64,000 nt of DNA, from the NCBI RefSeq assembly GCF_019130065.1, contig NZ_JAHSPG010000012.1, forward strand, positions 124,001 through 188,000, written 5' to 3'. Positions within the stretch are counted from its first letter, which is position 1, and each line of letters opens with the position of its first letter. The position numbers and the translations under genes are program-made. Below the pieces are notes generated by a model. It was not told the DNA's origin, did no database searches, and worked only from the letters and a program-made list of their open reading frames with translations. Origin of the DNA: Pinibacter aurantiacus (GTDB lineage: Bacteria; Bacteroidota; Bacteroidia; Chitinophagales; Chitinophagaceae). This document shows, piece by piece, positions 8,693 to 17,365 of the stretch.

Positions 8693-9142
8693 ATGTTTAA
8701 AAGACTGAGTTGGATTTTGCTAATCCCCATCCTACTATTTGGAGCTTGCTGTAAGCCGGAAATGCCTCAATTTGTCGGCATCGGCAATTTTAATATTGAA
8801 AGTTTAGGAGGAAATCAATCTGTCGTTTCGGCAGATGTGACCTATTACAATCAGAATAAGTTTGACCTGAAATTGAGAAAAGCAGATCTTGACATTTACC
8901 TGGCGGATAAATATGTGGGTAAAACAGTTCTCGATACTTTGATAGAAATTCCCAAATTGGACACTTTTAACGTACCGGTAAAAATTACAGTCGATGTAAA
9001 AAGCTTGGTAAGCAATGCGATTTCGGCCCTTCTTTTTAACCAGGTAAAGATCAAAATCCAAGGAACGGCAAAAGTTGGGAGATCAGGGGTTATGATGAAT
9101 TTGCCTGTTTTGTATGAGGGAAATCAAAAAGTGAGCTTCTAA
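8693..9142 (+). CDS. LEA type 2 family lipoprotein
   Basis: A 149-residue protein with a lipoprotein signal (LLIPILLFGAC, lipid Cys at 19 or 20), followed by a single LEA2/WHy-like beta domain. It is recognisable from YYNQNKFDLKLRKADLDIYLADKYVGKT and the VPVKITVDVKSL strand. Bacterial LEA2 lipoproteins are membrane-anchored and of uncertain role, possibly desiccation or envelope stress. It is a single gene followed by a good terminator and preceded by AT-rich DNA. Confidence 0.8.
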   Translation: MFKRLSWILLIPILLFGACCKPEMPQFVGIGNFNIESLGGNQSVVSADVTYYNQNKFDLKLRKADLDIYLADKYVGKTVLDTLIEIPKLDTFNVPVKITVDVKSLVSNAISALLFNQVKIKIQGTAKVGRSGVMMNLPVLYEGNQKVSF

Positions 9143-9192
9143 AATTTCTCACTTATACATTATAAAATATCTTAAATTTTATTTTTCGACAT

Positions 9193-9227
9193 AAAAAGCC
9201 TCCTGATATTTTTCAGGAGGCTTTTTT
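9193..9227. terminator. bidirectional intrinsic terminator
   Basis: AAAAAGCCTCCTGA pairs perfectly with TCAGGAGGCTTTTT around a short loop. It lies between convergent genes (LEA2 and the GNAT gene) and has A and T runs on its two sides, so it can serve both strands. Confidence 0.9.
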
Positions 9228-9250
9228 AATGCGAGGCTAAAAAGTCAATT

Positions 9251-9856
9251 TTACGACATATAGTCAATTTTTTTTCGGAGTGTTTCTTTCACATGATCGA
9301 ACCATTCATTTTTTAAAATACTCAAAACAATAGTATCTCTTCTTCCTTCCGGCATTTTTGGCATACTGTTTCTCAAGACGCCTTCGACAGTGCATCCGAT
9401 ATTTTTCATGGCGTTTACACTTTTTTCGTTGAGAACATCAGCTCTGAATTCTACCCTTTCCATATTTATTTTTTCGAAGGCAAAAGTCAAAAGCAGCAAT
9501 TTGCAATGACGGTTCAAACCGCTCCTTTGGAATTTTTTTCCGTACCAGGTATATCCAAGTTGGAGGGTCTGGTTGGCTGTTTGTATGTCGTAAAACCTGG
9601 TCGAACCAGCATATGCATTTTCTTTTTTGTCGAACACAATGAATGGATATTCTTTTTTATCAATACGTGCCCGGAGGGTTAAGTCGATGTACTTTTTCAT
9701 ATTCTCACTTCCTGCAACCGGCATTGTCGAAAATTTCCATATGTCGGGTTCTTGCTCTGCAAATGGCACTAAAAATTCGGCATCTTCTTTTTTCAGAGGT
9801 CGCAAAAGAACCCTGTCGTCTTCCAAAATATAGTCTTTAGAAAAATCGAATTCCAT
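9251..9856 (-). CDS. GNAT family N-acetyltransferase (RimJ/RimL type)
   Basis: A 201-residue enzyme with the RimJ/RimL-like layout: RVLLRPLKKEDAEFLVPFA at the N-terminus, a long central sheet (LQLGYTWYGKKFQRSG, acetyl-CoA side), and NEKSVNAMKNIGCTVEGVLR near 150. This subgroup acetylates N-terminal or small-molecule amines using acetyl-CoA in the cytoplasm; the substrate cannot be told. Convergent with the LEA2 gene. The ATG at 9856 agrees with the family. Confidence 0.85.
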   Translation of the reverse strand: MEFDFSKDYILEDDRVLLRPLKKEDAEFLVPFAEQEPDIWKFSTMPVAGSENMKKYIDLTLRARIDKKEYPFIVFDKKENAYAGSTRFYDIQTANQTLQLGYTWYGKKFQRSGLNRHCKLLLLTFAFEKINMERVEFRADVLNEKSVNAMKNIGCTVEGVLRNSMPKMPEGRRDTIVLSILKNEWFDHVKETLRKKIDYMS

Positions 9857-9988
9857 CGTTTTGATTTTTTATGAAAGTTAGAAATTGATTTGAGAAAGTA
9901 GATTTCTAATTTTTTTCATGGGTGAACAATCATTCTTGTTTGTCCCTTCATTTTCATGAATCTTTATTTTTTACCCGTGAAAAATAGT

Positions 9989-10445
9989 ACGCAGATGACG
10001 CTGATTTGGCAGATGTTCGCTGATGTTTTTAGGCTGGATTTCTGTTTTTCAATGGCACACAGATGACACGGATTGGACGGATTTTCACGGATTTTTGGAG
10101 CAGATTTTTCCGAGTTTTTCATGGAAAATTGGAACGCAGATGACACATATTTACCGGACCCTTTTTATAAGTAAGACACCACTTTAAGGTTTTTTCTGGG
10201 CACACGGATGACACGGATTGGACGGATTTTCACGGATTTTCACGGATTTTGATGAGGCTATCATACGCTTTGAGGCCATTGAAGCATGAAAATAAATCAG
10301 CTTTATACTAACTTTTTTAGGAGTTCTTTTCAAGCTCGTCAGCGCATTATTAACCGCAAAGGGCACAAAGGTTGGGCAAAGACCTTCGCGCCCTTTGCGT
10401 TAAAAAATCTGTGAAAATCAGTCCAATCCGTGTCATCCGTGTGCC
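9989..10445. repeat. GATGAC-type repeat cluster (four arms)
   Basis: Three direct arms (9989-10030, 10054-10096, 10200-10250) and one inverted arm (10404-10445) share the word pattern GCACACGGATGACACGGATT followed by GGACGGATTTTCACGG. The 10200 arm and the 10404 arm form the best inverted pair. A further inverted element, CGCAAAGGGC, sits between them at about 10352-10401. No gene is present from 9857 to 10524. Confidence 0.85.
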
Positions 10446-10460
10446 AATTTCTCGCACGAA

Positions 10461-10497
10461 AAAGCCCGCCAGTTTCTAAAACCGGCGGGCTCTTTTT
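10461..10497. terminator. intrinsic terminator
   Basis: AGCCCGCC (10463-10470) pairs with GGCGGGCT (10484-10491), with A and T runs outside. Read on the minus strand it follows the HMA-domain gene and ends in TTTTT. Confidence 0.85.
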
Positions 10498-10524
10498 ACT
10501 TTTTATTTTTGATTTTTTACTTCG

Positions 10525-10899
10525 TTATTGCTTTTTCTGATCCATTGGAATCGGTCCGGCATCAGCAGTTTTCATGCAACATTTTGGAAGTTTTTTGTAA
10601 GATTCGGGATTCGCGGTTTCGTTGTCGGCATCAAAACCGGCATTCGCAATCGCCGTTCTCACATTTTCTACCGTTGTACGATCTGTCCAGTAGGTTACTT
10701 TCACCTGTTTGCGTTTGTAATCTGCCGCATATTTTATTACGCCTTCTTCCTTAGCCAGGTAATTTTCTACAATGAGTTTGCATTGTTCACATTGCAAAGT
10801 TGGCGTGTTGATGACAACCGATTTTTGAGTTTTTGCCTGGGCGAAAGAAAAGGTTACGGCGCCCATCAGGAGGATCAGCACTAATTGTAATTTTTTCAT
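10525..10899 (-). CDS. secreted HMA (heavy-metal-associated) domain protein
   Basis: A 124-residue protein with a signal peptide (MKKLQLVLILLMGAVTFSFA), followed by a single HMA ferredoxin-like fold. The metal site is CEQC, later followed by VTYWTDRTTVENVRTAIANA and a C-terminal KCCMK. It probably binds Cu(I) or a similar soft metal in the periplasm, as a chaperone or scavenger. The frame is open to 10932, but the ATG at 10899 gives a proper signal peptide. No metal ATPase is adjacent. Confidence 0.8.
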   Translation of the reverse strand: MKKLQLVLILLMGAVTFSFAQAKTQKSVVINTPTLQCEQCKLIVENYLAKEEGVIKYAADYKRKQVKVTYWTDRTTVENVRTAIANAGFDADNETANPESYKKLPKCCMKTADAGPIPMDQKKQ

Positions 10900-10993
10900 T
10901 TTTCGAATTTTGGTAGGATTTTTAAAATTCAACTCGCTAAAGTTAAATGATAGAATGTTTGTTTTTTCATAAATCTTTAGCTAAAAAACAATT

Positions 10994-11626
10994 TTAAGCA
11001 CCAGTCCAATTCGCGGGATCTTCTCTCCAATTCAGCAAAATGGATTGTTGGTCTGCTGTAACGATATTCTTTTCAATCGCGATTTCGATCAATGAATTGT
11101 AGTTAGTCAAAGACTTGTATGGTACTCCGGCATCCGCGAACGCTTTTTCTGCCACCACAAATCCGTAAGTGAATATCGAAACCATGCCGATCACTTCAAG
11201 TCCGGCAGCTCTTAAAGCGTCAACCGCTTGCAGACTGCTTTTTCCGGTAGAAACCAGGTCCTCGATGACAACAGTTTTCTGTCCTTTCTCAAAATGCCCC
11301 TCGATCTGGTTGCCCAGGCCGTGTTCTTTTGGTTTCGGACGTACATATATATATGGTAATTTCAACTGATCTGCAGCCATTGCGCCCCATGGAATACCGG
11401 CAGTTGCCACTCCGGCAAGCAGGTCTGCATCCTGGAACTGCTCAAAAATCACGTTGCACAGCTCGGATTTAACGTAATCCCTGATAAAAGGAAAAGACAA
11501 TGTTTTACGATTATCGCAATAAATGGGACTTTTCCAACCACTTGCCCAGGTAAACGGTGCCGTTGGGCTCAACTTTATGGCATTGATCTGTAAAAGCTTT
11601 TCAGCTACAACTTTTTCATTTGTCAT
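10994..11626 (-). CDS. pyrE: orotate phosphoribosyltransferase
   Basis: A 210-residue enzyme of pyrimidine synthesis, joining orotate and PRPP to OMP. The PRPP-binding loop VVIEDLVSTGKSS is present, along with YVRPKPKEHGLGNQIEG. The frame stays open to 11695, but those extra residues are encoded by the ACTGAATA repeat and are not real; MTNEKVVAEKLLQINAIKL from the ATG at 11626 is the family start. TATCTTCG just upstream may be the -7 element. Divergent from the Nudix gene and about 8 kb from pyrB. Confidence 0.95.
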   Translation of the reverse strand: MTNEKVVAEKLLQINAIKLSPTAPFTWASGWKSPIYCDNRKTLSFPFIRDYVKSELCNVIFEQFQDADLLAGVATAGIPWGAMAADQLKLPYIYVRPKPKEHGLGNQIEGHFEKGQKTVVIEDLVSTGKSSLQAVDALRAAGLEVIGMVSIFTYGFVVAEKAFADAGVPYKSLTNYNSLIEIAIEKNIVTADQQSILLNWREDPANWTGA

Positions 11627-11643
11627 GGTGCGAAGATAGTTAT

Positions 11644-11749
11644 GAATAACTGAATAACTGAATGACTGAATAACTGAATCTTCAGAATCAATCATTCCCG
11701 TCGAAATTGAAATACTCAGTTATTCAGTCATTCGGTTATTCAGTTATTA
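11644..11749. repeat. ACTGAATA inverted pair between pyrE and the Nudix gene
   Basis: The left arm (11644-11680) is tandem GAATAACT/GAATGACT words, and the right arm (11714-11749) is their reverse complement. The pair sits between two divergent genes. Each arm abuts a TATCTTCG-like element, so it lies in or next to both promoters. Confidence 0.85.
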
Positions 11750-11779
11750 TCTTTTTATCTTCGCAAAAAGACCACCCTC

Positions 11780-12403
11780 ATGCATATCCCAATTTACTTC
11801 AACGATAAGCCGCTTTTTTTGTGTGATGCCATAGATCAGGAAATGGAGGAGTTTCGTCACCATGACGATACGGTTTTTATTGATGAATTTTCTACACATG
11901 CCGTGAATGCCATGCTGCACGAAATGCATTCAAATAAAATTCACGCTGGCATTTTCCTTCACTCAAACCTGGAAGAATTAAGGCATGCTATCTGGAAAAA
12001 ATTCAGGATCATAAAAGCCGGTGGTGGCGTGGTGGAAAACGAAAAACATGCGTTGTTGTTTATGCTTCGCAGAGGAAAATGGGACCTGCCAAAAGGTAAA
12101 CTGGATGATGGTGAAACCATTGAAGAGTGCGCCGTTAGAGAGGTTGAGGAGGAAACGGGCCTGCAGCAAATCAAGTTAAAGGAACATTTGCTTACAACCT
12201 ATCACACGTATAACGAAAGCGGTCACCATATTTTGAAAGAATCCTACTGGTATAAAATGTCTGTGGACAGTAAGGTGCAGGACATGAAACCGCAAACAGA
12301 GGAGGACATTACTGAGTTGAAATGGGTACCCAAAAAGCAACTGGCAGATGTGCTGTCGAATACTTTTCCTTCTATTAAAGATGTGGTGAAAAAGCTGGGG
12401 TGA
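11780..12403 (+). CDS. Nudix hydrolase with N-terminal extension
   Basis: A 207-residue protein. The Nudix box is complete from G106: GKLDDGE, then REVEEETG (R120-G127). The first 75 residues form a separate alpha/beta region (FNDKPLFLCDAIDQ) found in Bacteroidota Nudix proteins next to pyrE. It should hydrolyse a nucleoside diphosphate linked to another moiety; the substrate is unknown. It is divergent from pyrE and shares its repeat-filled promoter region. Confidence 0.9.
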   Translation: MHIPIYFNDKPLFLCDAIDQEMEEFRHHDDTVFIDEFSTHAVNAMLHEMHSNKIHAGIFLHSNLEELRHAIWKKFRIIKAGGGVVENEKHALLFMLRRGKWDLPKGKLDDGETIEECAVREVEEETGLQQIKLKEHLLTTYHTYNESGHHILKESYWYKMSVDSKVQDMKPQTEEDITELKWVPKKQLADVLSNTFPSIKDVVKKLG

Positions 12404-12408
12404 ACGGA

Positions 12409-12477
12409 AAGTAAAAAGTCAAAATTCAAAAGGGTCGCCAAGTTTCGGAGACCCTTTTGAATTTTGACTTTTTACTT
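12409..12477. terminator. long perfect hairpin between convergent genes
   Basis: Arms of 28 bases (12409-12436 and 12450-12477) match without mismatch around a 13-base loop. The arms start GTAAAAAGTCAAAATTC. The right arm ends at the base before the stop codon of the minus-strand serine hydrolase. It can act as a terminator in both directions and belongs with the other arm-pair elements of this window. Confidence 0.85.
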
Positions 12478-13893
12478 CTATTGCGCTTTCAATTTCTTCA
12501 ATTGCTCTGCTCCGTTGTCATTTTTGGGGTTCAATACTAAAGACTTTTCATAATATTCTATCGCCAGCTTTTTATTTCCCTGCTTCATGTAAGCTTCTGC
12601 GAGGCTGTCCCACACGTTCCATGAATTTGGAAAATCTTTTGTATTTTGCGTAAAAACAGCTAGTGCATTTGGTATATCATTGGCGTTTAGAAAGCTATAA
12701 CCAATGCTGTTCATGGCATTTTCATCAATGATCTTCTTTCTTGTTTGCTGATAATTTTGCAACGCTGCATCTGCCCCGTTCTGTTTTATCGATTTTACCA
12801 GAACCAATGCTGTTGTATCAAATTTGCCGTAGGAGATATACTTAAGGATATCGTGATTTTTATCCCCGTACACAATGCTTATAATGTCCGGCGCAATGGA
12901 CAATCCGTTGGCGCTGTTTGTGAAATAAACGATCGCGTCCTTAGTATTTATGTTGCCAACGAATAATGCCTTACTGTCTCCCTGATCGCCCCAATGCCAG
13001 CAATAACGGGCATTTTCGGTTCTTTCTAAACCGATGCCAAGGCCCCAGTAGAGTTGTGTGTAGTTTGCAGGATCAACTTTTATTTGCGCTGTAAGCATTG
13101 CCTCATGTGATGCTTTTGTAAGGCCGGTGCCATTTAATACTGCGGCCAGGAAAGTCGCATAATCTTTGGCTGTTGTTCGTAAACTCGCTGCTGCATTGGC
13201 ATTCGGGTAGTCTGCCAGCCACGAAACTTCGCCTGTCCATGTATGGCGATAGGCTGCAACGTTTTGAAATGAAGGCTTCCATGTTATGCTGCTTCTTGAC
13301 ATTCCAAGCGGTTTGAAAACAGTTTGCTCGATAAGTGTTTCATAACTCTTGCCGGTTAATTTCTCCATTACATATGCGAGATAAACGAAACCTTCGCCTG
13401 AATAGCTGAAACGCTCTCCCGGCGTGAAGTTGATGGGCAATAAAGAATCGCCTTCATTGCGCCAGTTTGGAAACCCTGCACTGTGAGATAGCACGCGGCG
13501 TGCAGTGATCATGTTGATGCGTTGATCATCGCCTACCTGATAATTATTGCCCAGGTATGAATTCAATGGTTTGTCAAGATCGAGCTGGTGGGCATCTACA
13601 AGTTTTAACGCAGCGTAGGCAGTTACGACTTTTGTAAGAGACGCTGCTTCAAAAAGTGTGGAATCAGTTACAGGCACTTTTGTTGTTGCATTGGCAACAC
13701 CGTAATTCTTTTGCCAAACCAATTTCCCATCTTGTATGTATGCAGCGGTCAATCCGGGAATATAGTCTCTTTGCATGAGCACAGGAATGCTTGTTTCAAG
13801 TTTCGATGCAATACTTACGTCGACACTCGATTGCGCCAAAAGCAAAGCAGGACAAGCAATACAGAGAAGGATCGCAAGAAGAATATTTTTCAT
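12478..13893 (-). CDS. class C serine hydrolase with C-terminal TPR, secreted
   Basis: A 471-residue protein with a signal peptide (residues 1-20) and a beta-lactamase/penicillin-binding class C domain. All motifs are present: S85-L-T-K88, YSGEGF for the YxN-type tyrosine, and HWGDQG as the third motif. The C-terminal 110 residues hold tetratricopeptide-like helices (AYMKQGNKKLAIEYYEKSLVLNP). It probably acts on peptides or esters in the periplasm. The intact catalytic set contrasts with the serine hydrolase homologue at 30988-32151. Confidence 0.88.
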   Translation of the reverse strand: MKNILLAILLCIACPALLLAQSSVDVSIASKLETSIPVLMQRDYIPGLTAAYIQDGKLVWQKNYGVANATTKVPVTDSTLFEAASLTKVVTAYAALKLVDAHQLDLDKPLNSYLGNNYQVGDDQRINMITARRVLSHSAGFPNWRNEGDSLLPINFTPGERFSYSGEGFVYLAYVMEKLTGKSYETLIEQTVFKPLGMSRSSITWKPSFQNVAAYRHTWTGEVSWLADYPNANAAASLRTTAKDYATFLAAVLNGTGLTKASHEAMLTAQIKVDPANYTQLYWGLGIGLERTENARYCWHWGDQGDSKALFVGNINTKDAIVYFTNSANGLSIAPDIISIVYGDKNHDILKYISYGKFDTTALVLVKSIKQNGADAALQNYQQTRKKIIDENAMNSIGYSFLNANDIPNALAVFTQNTKDFPNSWNVWDSLAEAYMKQGNKKLAIEYYEKSLVLNPKNDNGAEQLKKLKAQ

Positions 13894-13923
13894 ATAGATG
13901 AATTGACTTTGTGATTAACATTT

Positions 13924-14364
13924 CTATTTGTCACTCTCTTTGCGTTTCAAAATTGCAACGGTAATTCTGCTTACACAAACAAGACGATCTTCTTCATCAG
14001 TAATTTTTATTTCCCACACCTGTGTTGTATTGCCTGTGTGAAAAGGTCTTGCGGTGCCGTACACGTAACCACCGGTCGCACTGCGAATATGATTGGCATT
14101 GATCTCCAGGCCCACAGGAAAACTTATGTTGTGATCAATTACAAGTGCCGCGGCAACACTGCCCAGCGTTTCTGCAAGCGCCACAGATGCCCCGCCATGC
14201 AACAACCCAAATGGCTGTTTGGTCCGGTGATCTACAGGCATACGGGCAATCAAATGATCGTCTCCAATTTTCACCCACTCTATTCCCAAATGCTCCGCCA
14301 TCGTGCCTTTGGAGAGTGTGTGCAAGTATTCAAGCGTGAGGCCTTTGTTGGGATTCCATATCAT
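13924..14364 (-). CDS. hotdog-fold acyl-CoA thioesterase (PaaI/MenI type)
   Basis: A 146-residue single hotdog domain. The conserved GLLHGGASVALAET segment contains the helix and acidic residue used by PaaI/YdiI/MenI enzymes, and YGTARPFHTGNTTQVWEI follows. Members cleave aromatic or short acyl-CoAs. A role in menaquinone synthesis (DHNA-CoA) is possible but no men gene is near. It starts 31 bases after the class C hydrolase on the same strand. Confidence 0.85.
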   Translation of the reverse strand: MIWNPNKGLTLEYLHTLSKGTMAEHLGIEWVKIGDDHLIARMPVDHRTKQPFGLLHGGASVALAETLGSVAAALVIDHNISFPVGLEINANHIRSATGGYVYGTARPFHTGNTTQVWEIKITDEEDRLVCVSRITVAILKRKESDK

Positions 14365-14369
14365 GGTAT

Positions 14370-14455
14370 AGTTGTTTGTTGTTAGTTAATAGTTGTTGTT
14401 GTTGTAGCGTTTTTACATCTTCAACCTCTCCTAACAACTAACAATCAACAACTGT
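14370..14455. repeat. GTTGTTAG inverted pair
   Basis: The left arm (14370-14406) is built of GTTGTTAGTTAATAGTTG-type words. The right arm (14425-14455) is CTAACAACTAACAATCAACA, their reverse complement. It fills the gap between the thioesterase start and the glucosidase stop. Seen only once with this word, apart from a related pair near 18886. Confidence 0.7.
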
Positions 14456-17062
14456 TCAAAACCTATAGCCCAGGAACTTCGCCATAATACCTGTCCAACC
14501 CGTTTGATGCGAGGCACCGAGGCCTTTTCCTGTGTCGCCATGAAAGTACTCAAAGAACAAAATATTGTCTTTGAAGTACGCATCTGTTTGCATTTTTTCC
14601 TGTTGTCCGAAAAATACTCTTCTTTCTGTATGATCTTTCAAATAAATTCTTTCCAATCGGATAATCAACTCGTTTGCAATTTGTCTCAGCGATAGATATC
14701 TGCCTGAGCCGGTGGGACATTCAACTTTAAACTCTTCGCCATAGTAAGTATGAAAACGCAGCAGGCTTTCAATGATCAACGCGTTAACCGGCATCCACAC
14801 CGGGCCCCGCCAATTTGAGTTGCCGCCAAACATAGCATTGTCACTTTCTCCTGGTGTGTATTTTGAACAAAAAGTTTCTTTTTCAATTGTCAATTCATAC
14901 GGATGCTCCAAATGATATTTTGACAATGCACGCACGCCATGATCGCTTAGAAATTCTTGTTCATCGAGCATTCTGTACAGTACATGTTTCATGCGGTCTG
15001 CGCGAACAAGGCTGAGCAATATTTTTTCGTTTTCGTTCTTTTCTTTAAATCTTGAAACCAGTGAAGCCAGATCCGGCCTGTGTTCCAGGAACCATTGCAT
15101 GCGCTTTTCAAATTCAGGCAATTCTTTTAGCACTTTGCTGTCAATAATTTCCACGGCAAACAATGGAATCAATCCAACCATGCTTCTTACTTTTAACCTG
15201 AAGGTTTTGCCTGTTGGTAATTGCACCTGATCATAAAAGAAGCCATCTTCATCATCCCACAACCCTTCGCCATTTTCTCCTAAATATTCCAGTGCTCCGG
15301 CGATGTATAAAAAGTGTTCGAAAAATTTATTCGCAAGGTCAATGTACACCTTGTTGTAGCGTGAAAGTTCAAGCGCTATGTGCAGCATATTCAATGCAAA
15401 CATGGCCATCCAGCTTGTTCCATCGGCTTGTTCGATATAACCGCCCATTGGCAGTTGTTTGCTGCGATCAAAAACTTCAATATTATCAAGCCCGAGGAAA
15501 CCGCCTTCGAAGATGTTGTTGCCGGATTCATCTTTTCTGTTTACCCACCATGTAAACGTGAGCAACAATTTATGAAAGATTGATTCTAGAAATGCAACGT
15601 CCGTTTTACCTCCGTTTTGGTGCGCTTCTTCGCGATATACGCGCCATGCGGCCCACGCATGCACAGGAGGATTCGCATCTTCAAATGCCCACTCGTATGC
15701 AGGTATTTGACCATTGGGATGCATGTATTGTTCCTTGGTCAACAATTCAAGTTGCTGCTTTGCAAAATCAATATCGACCATTGACAATGTAATGCAGTGG
15801 AAAGCCAGGTCCCATGCGGCAAACCACGGATATTCCCATTTATCGGGCATGGAAATGATATCCATGCAATTCATGTGCTTCCATGTGTGGTTGCGCCCCG
15901 CAAGTCTTTCCACCGGTGGTCTTGGCTGACCCGGATCGCCGCTAAGCCATTGCTGTACATTGTAGTTGTAAAATTGTTTGTTCCATAAGATGCTGCCGAG
16001 TGCCTGCCGCTGTATCAGTTTGGCATCTTCATTTTTTACATCACGTTGTATCTCTGCATAAAAATCATTTGCCTCTTGCAAACGTGCAGCCAAAATATTT
16101 TCAAAGTCTTTAAAAGGCTCATTGTGTTCGCCCTTTGTAAGTCTTAAGCGAATAATGTGGCAGTCTCCACCTTTTACAACGATGTCATAGTTGGCCGCAC
16201 CTTTTGTTCCTTCTTTATAAGGGTTTACCGTCGTTGCTTTGTGGATGATGTGATTGTTGATGCCGTCTTTGCAATAACCAGTTTCGTTGCGTGCACTGTA
16301 CAGCAACTCATTGTTGGTATTGTTGTCGCAGAAAATAATTTCAGGACCTCCTTCGCAATGCAAACTGTATTGGCCTGCATTTTCGCATTTAACAGCGATA
16401 GCCGCTGGCTCTTTTTCGAACAACAAGGGTTTTATTTTTGCATCTGTATAGCTCCAGGTGTTGCGCATCCATAATGTAGGAAGAACATTCAACGCGGCAT
16501 CTGCGTCTGCGCGGTTATGAATGGTGATCTTGATTAAAATGTCTTCCGGTGCGGCTTTCGCGTATTCAATATAAATGTCGAAATACTTATTTTGATCGAA
16601 AATGCCCGTATCGATCAATTCGTATTCCGGATCGTTCCTTGTTCGCTTTTTTGTTTCCTCAAGTATTTCATCGTAAGGGAAGGCTGCCTGTGGATACTTG
16701 TATAGCATCTTCATGTAAGAGTGTGTGGGCGTGGAATCGAGGTAGTAGTACAACTCTTTTACATCTTCTCCGTGGTTGCCCTCGGGCCCCGACATTCCGT
16801 AATATATTTCCTTGATGAAGGGATCGTTCTTATTCCAGAATGCCATTGCAAAACAGATCAGTTGTTCATCGTCGCAAATGCCACCAATTCCCTCTTCCCC
16901 CCATCTGTAAGCCTTGCTGCGAGCCATATTGAACGTTGTATAGTTCCACACATCTCCATTCGCACTATAGTCTTCACGTACTGTTCCCCATTGCCTGTCA
17001 GAAACATATGGCCCCCATTTTTTCCATGCTAAATCTTTGAGTCTTGTTCTTTCTGCATTCAT
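14456..17062 (-). CDS. GH63-type glucosidase (MGH1-like)
   Basis: An 868-residue protein without a signal peptide. It has the (alpha/alpha)6 catalytic domain of the GH63/mannosylglycerate hydrolase-like group. Landmarks are WEYPWFAAWDLAFHCI with the catalytic-site Asp, NGQIPAYEWAFEDANPPVHAWA, and NSNWRGPVWMPVNALIIESL near the C-terminus. It probably hydrolyses an alpha-linked glucoside or glycosylglycerate in the cytoplasm; the exact substrate is unclear. It stands alone, flanked by repeat arms on both sides. Confidence 0.85.
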   Translation of the reverse strand: MNAERTRLKDLAWKKWGPYVSDRQWGTVREDYSANGDVWNYTTFNMARSKAYRWGEEGIGGICDDEQLICFAMAFWNKNDPFIKEIYYGMSGPEGNHGEDVKELYYYLDSTPTHSYMKMLYKYPQAAFPYDEILEETKKRTRNDPEYELIDTGIFDQNKYFDIYIEYAKAAPEDILIKITIHNRADADAALNVLPTLWMRNTWSYTDAKIKPLLFEKEPAAIAVKCENAGQYSLHCEGGPEIIFCDNNTNNELLYSARNETGYCKDGINNHIIHKATTVNPYKEGTKGAANYDIVVKGGDCHIIRLRLTKGEHNEPFKDFENILAARLQEANDFYAEIQRDVKNEDAKLIQRQALGSILWNKQFYNYNVQQWLSGDPGQPRPPVERLAGRNHTWKHMNCMDIISMPDKWEYPWFAAWDLAFHCITLSMVDIDFAKQQLELLTKEQYMHPNGQIPAYEWAFEDANPPVHAWAAWRVYREEAHQNGGKTDVAFLESIFHKLLLTFTWWVNRKDESGNNIFEGGFLGLDNIEVFDRSKQLPMGGYIEQADGTSWMAMFALNMLHIALELSRYNKVYIDLANKFFEHFLYIAGALEYLGENGEGLWDDEDGFFYDQVQLPTGKTFRLKVRSMVGLIPLFAVEIIDSKVLKELPEFEKRMQWFLEHRPDLASLVSRFKEKNENEKILLSLVRADRMKHVLYRMLDEQEFLSDHGVRALSKYHLEHPYELTIEKETFCSKYTPGESDNAMFGGNSNWRGPVWMPVNALIIESLLRFHTYYGEEFKVECPTGSGRYLSLRQIANELIIRLERIYLKDHTERRVFFGQQEKMQTDAYFKDNILFFEYFHGDTGKGLGASHQTGWTGIMAKFLGYRF

Positions 17063-17072
17063 GATGAGGAAA

Positions 17073-17361
17073 AATTAATAATTAATAATTAATAATTAAA
17101 ACGTGACATTCGGCTTGCGTATAACAAGCAAAATGAACTAGTCTTCGCGATGTTAGTTACAGTAATTACAAGGTGGGCTACTTAGGGTAATAATTTGAAT
17201 GGTATATTAATGGCAGCTCATTTATTGAACTCCTGTTTTGTCACTTCCCGATTATATTCCTCATCGGGATTCCGATGAGAAATATAATCGGAACTTGTAC
17301 TGACGTAATTCTATTCAGCATGTATCACTTCCGGCAACGAACTTAATTATTAATTATTAAC
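17073..17361. repeat. TTAATAA inverted pair enclosing a hairpin
   Basis: The left arm (17073-17100) is tandem AATTAAT and the right arm (17343-17361) its complement. Inside, at 17248-17291, a separate 20-base stem (CCGATTATATT, then CTCATCGG) has one mismatch and a four-base loop. This covers the roughly 300 bases between the glucosidase start and the SDR stop; no gene is seen. Confidence 0.8.
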
Positions 17362-17365
17362 TCGC

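Noticed and set aside
9989-10445. Possible CRISPR array from the repeated GATGAC words
   Set aside because: Arms are few, irregularly spaced and in both orientations, with no equal-length spacers and no cas genes.
11627-11695. N-terminal extension of pyrE
   Set aside because: The extra residues are encoded by the ACTGAATA repeat; family members start at the ATG at 11626.
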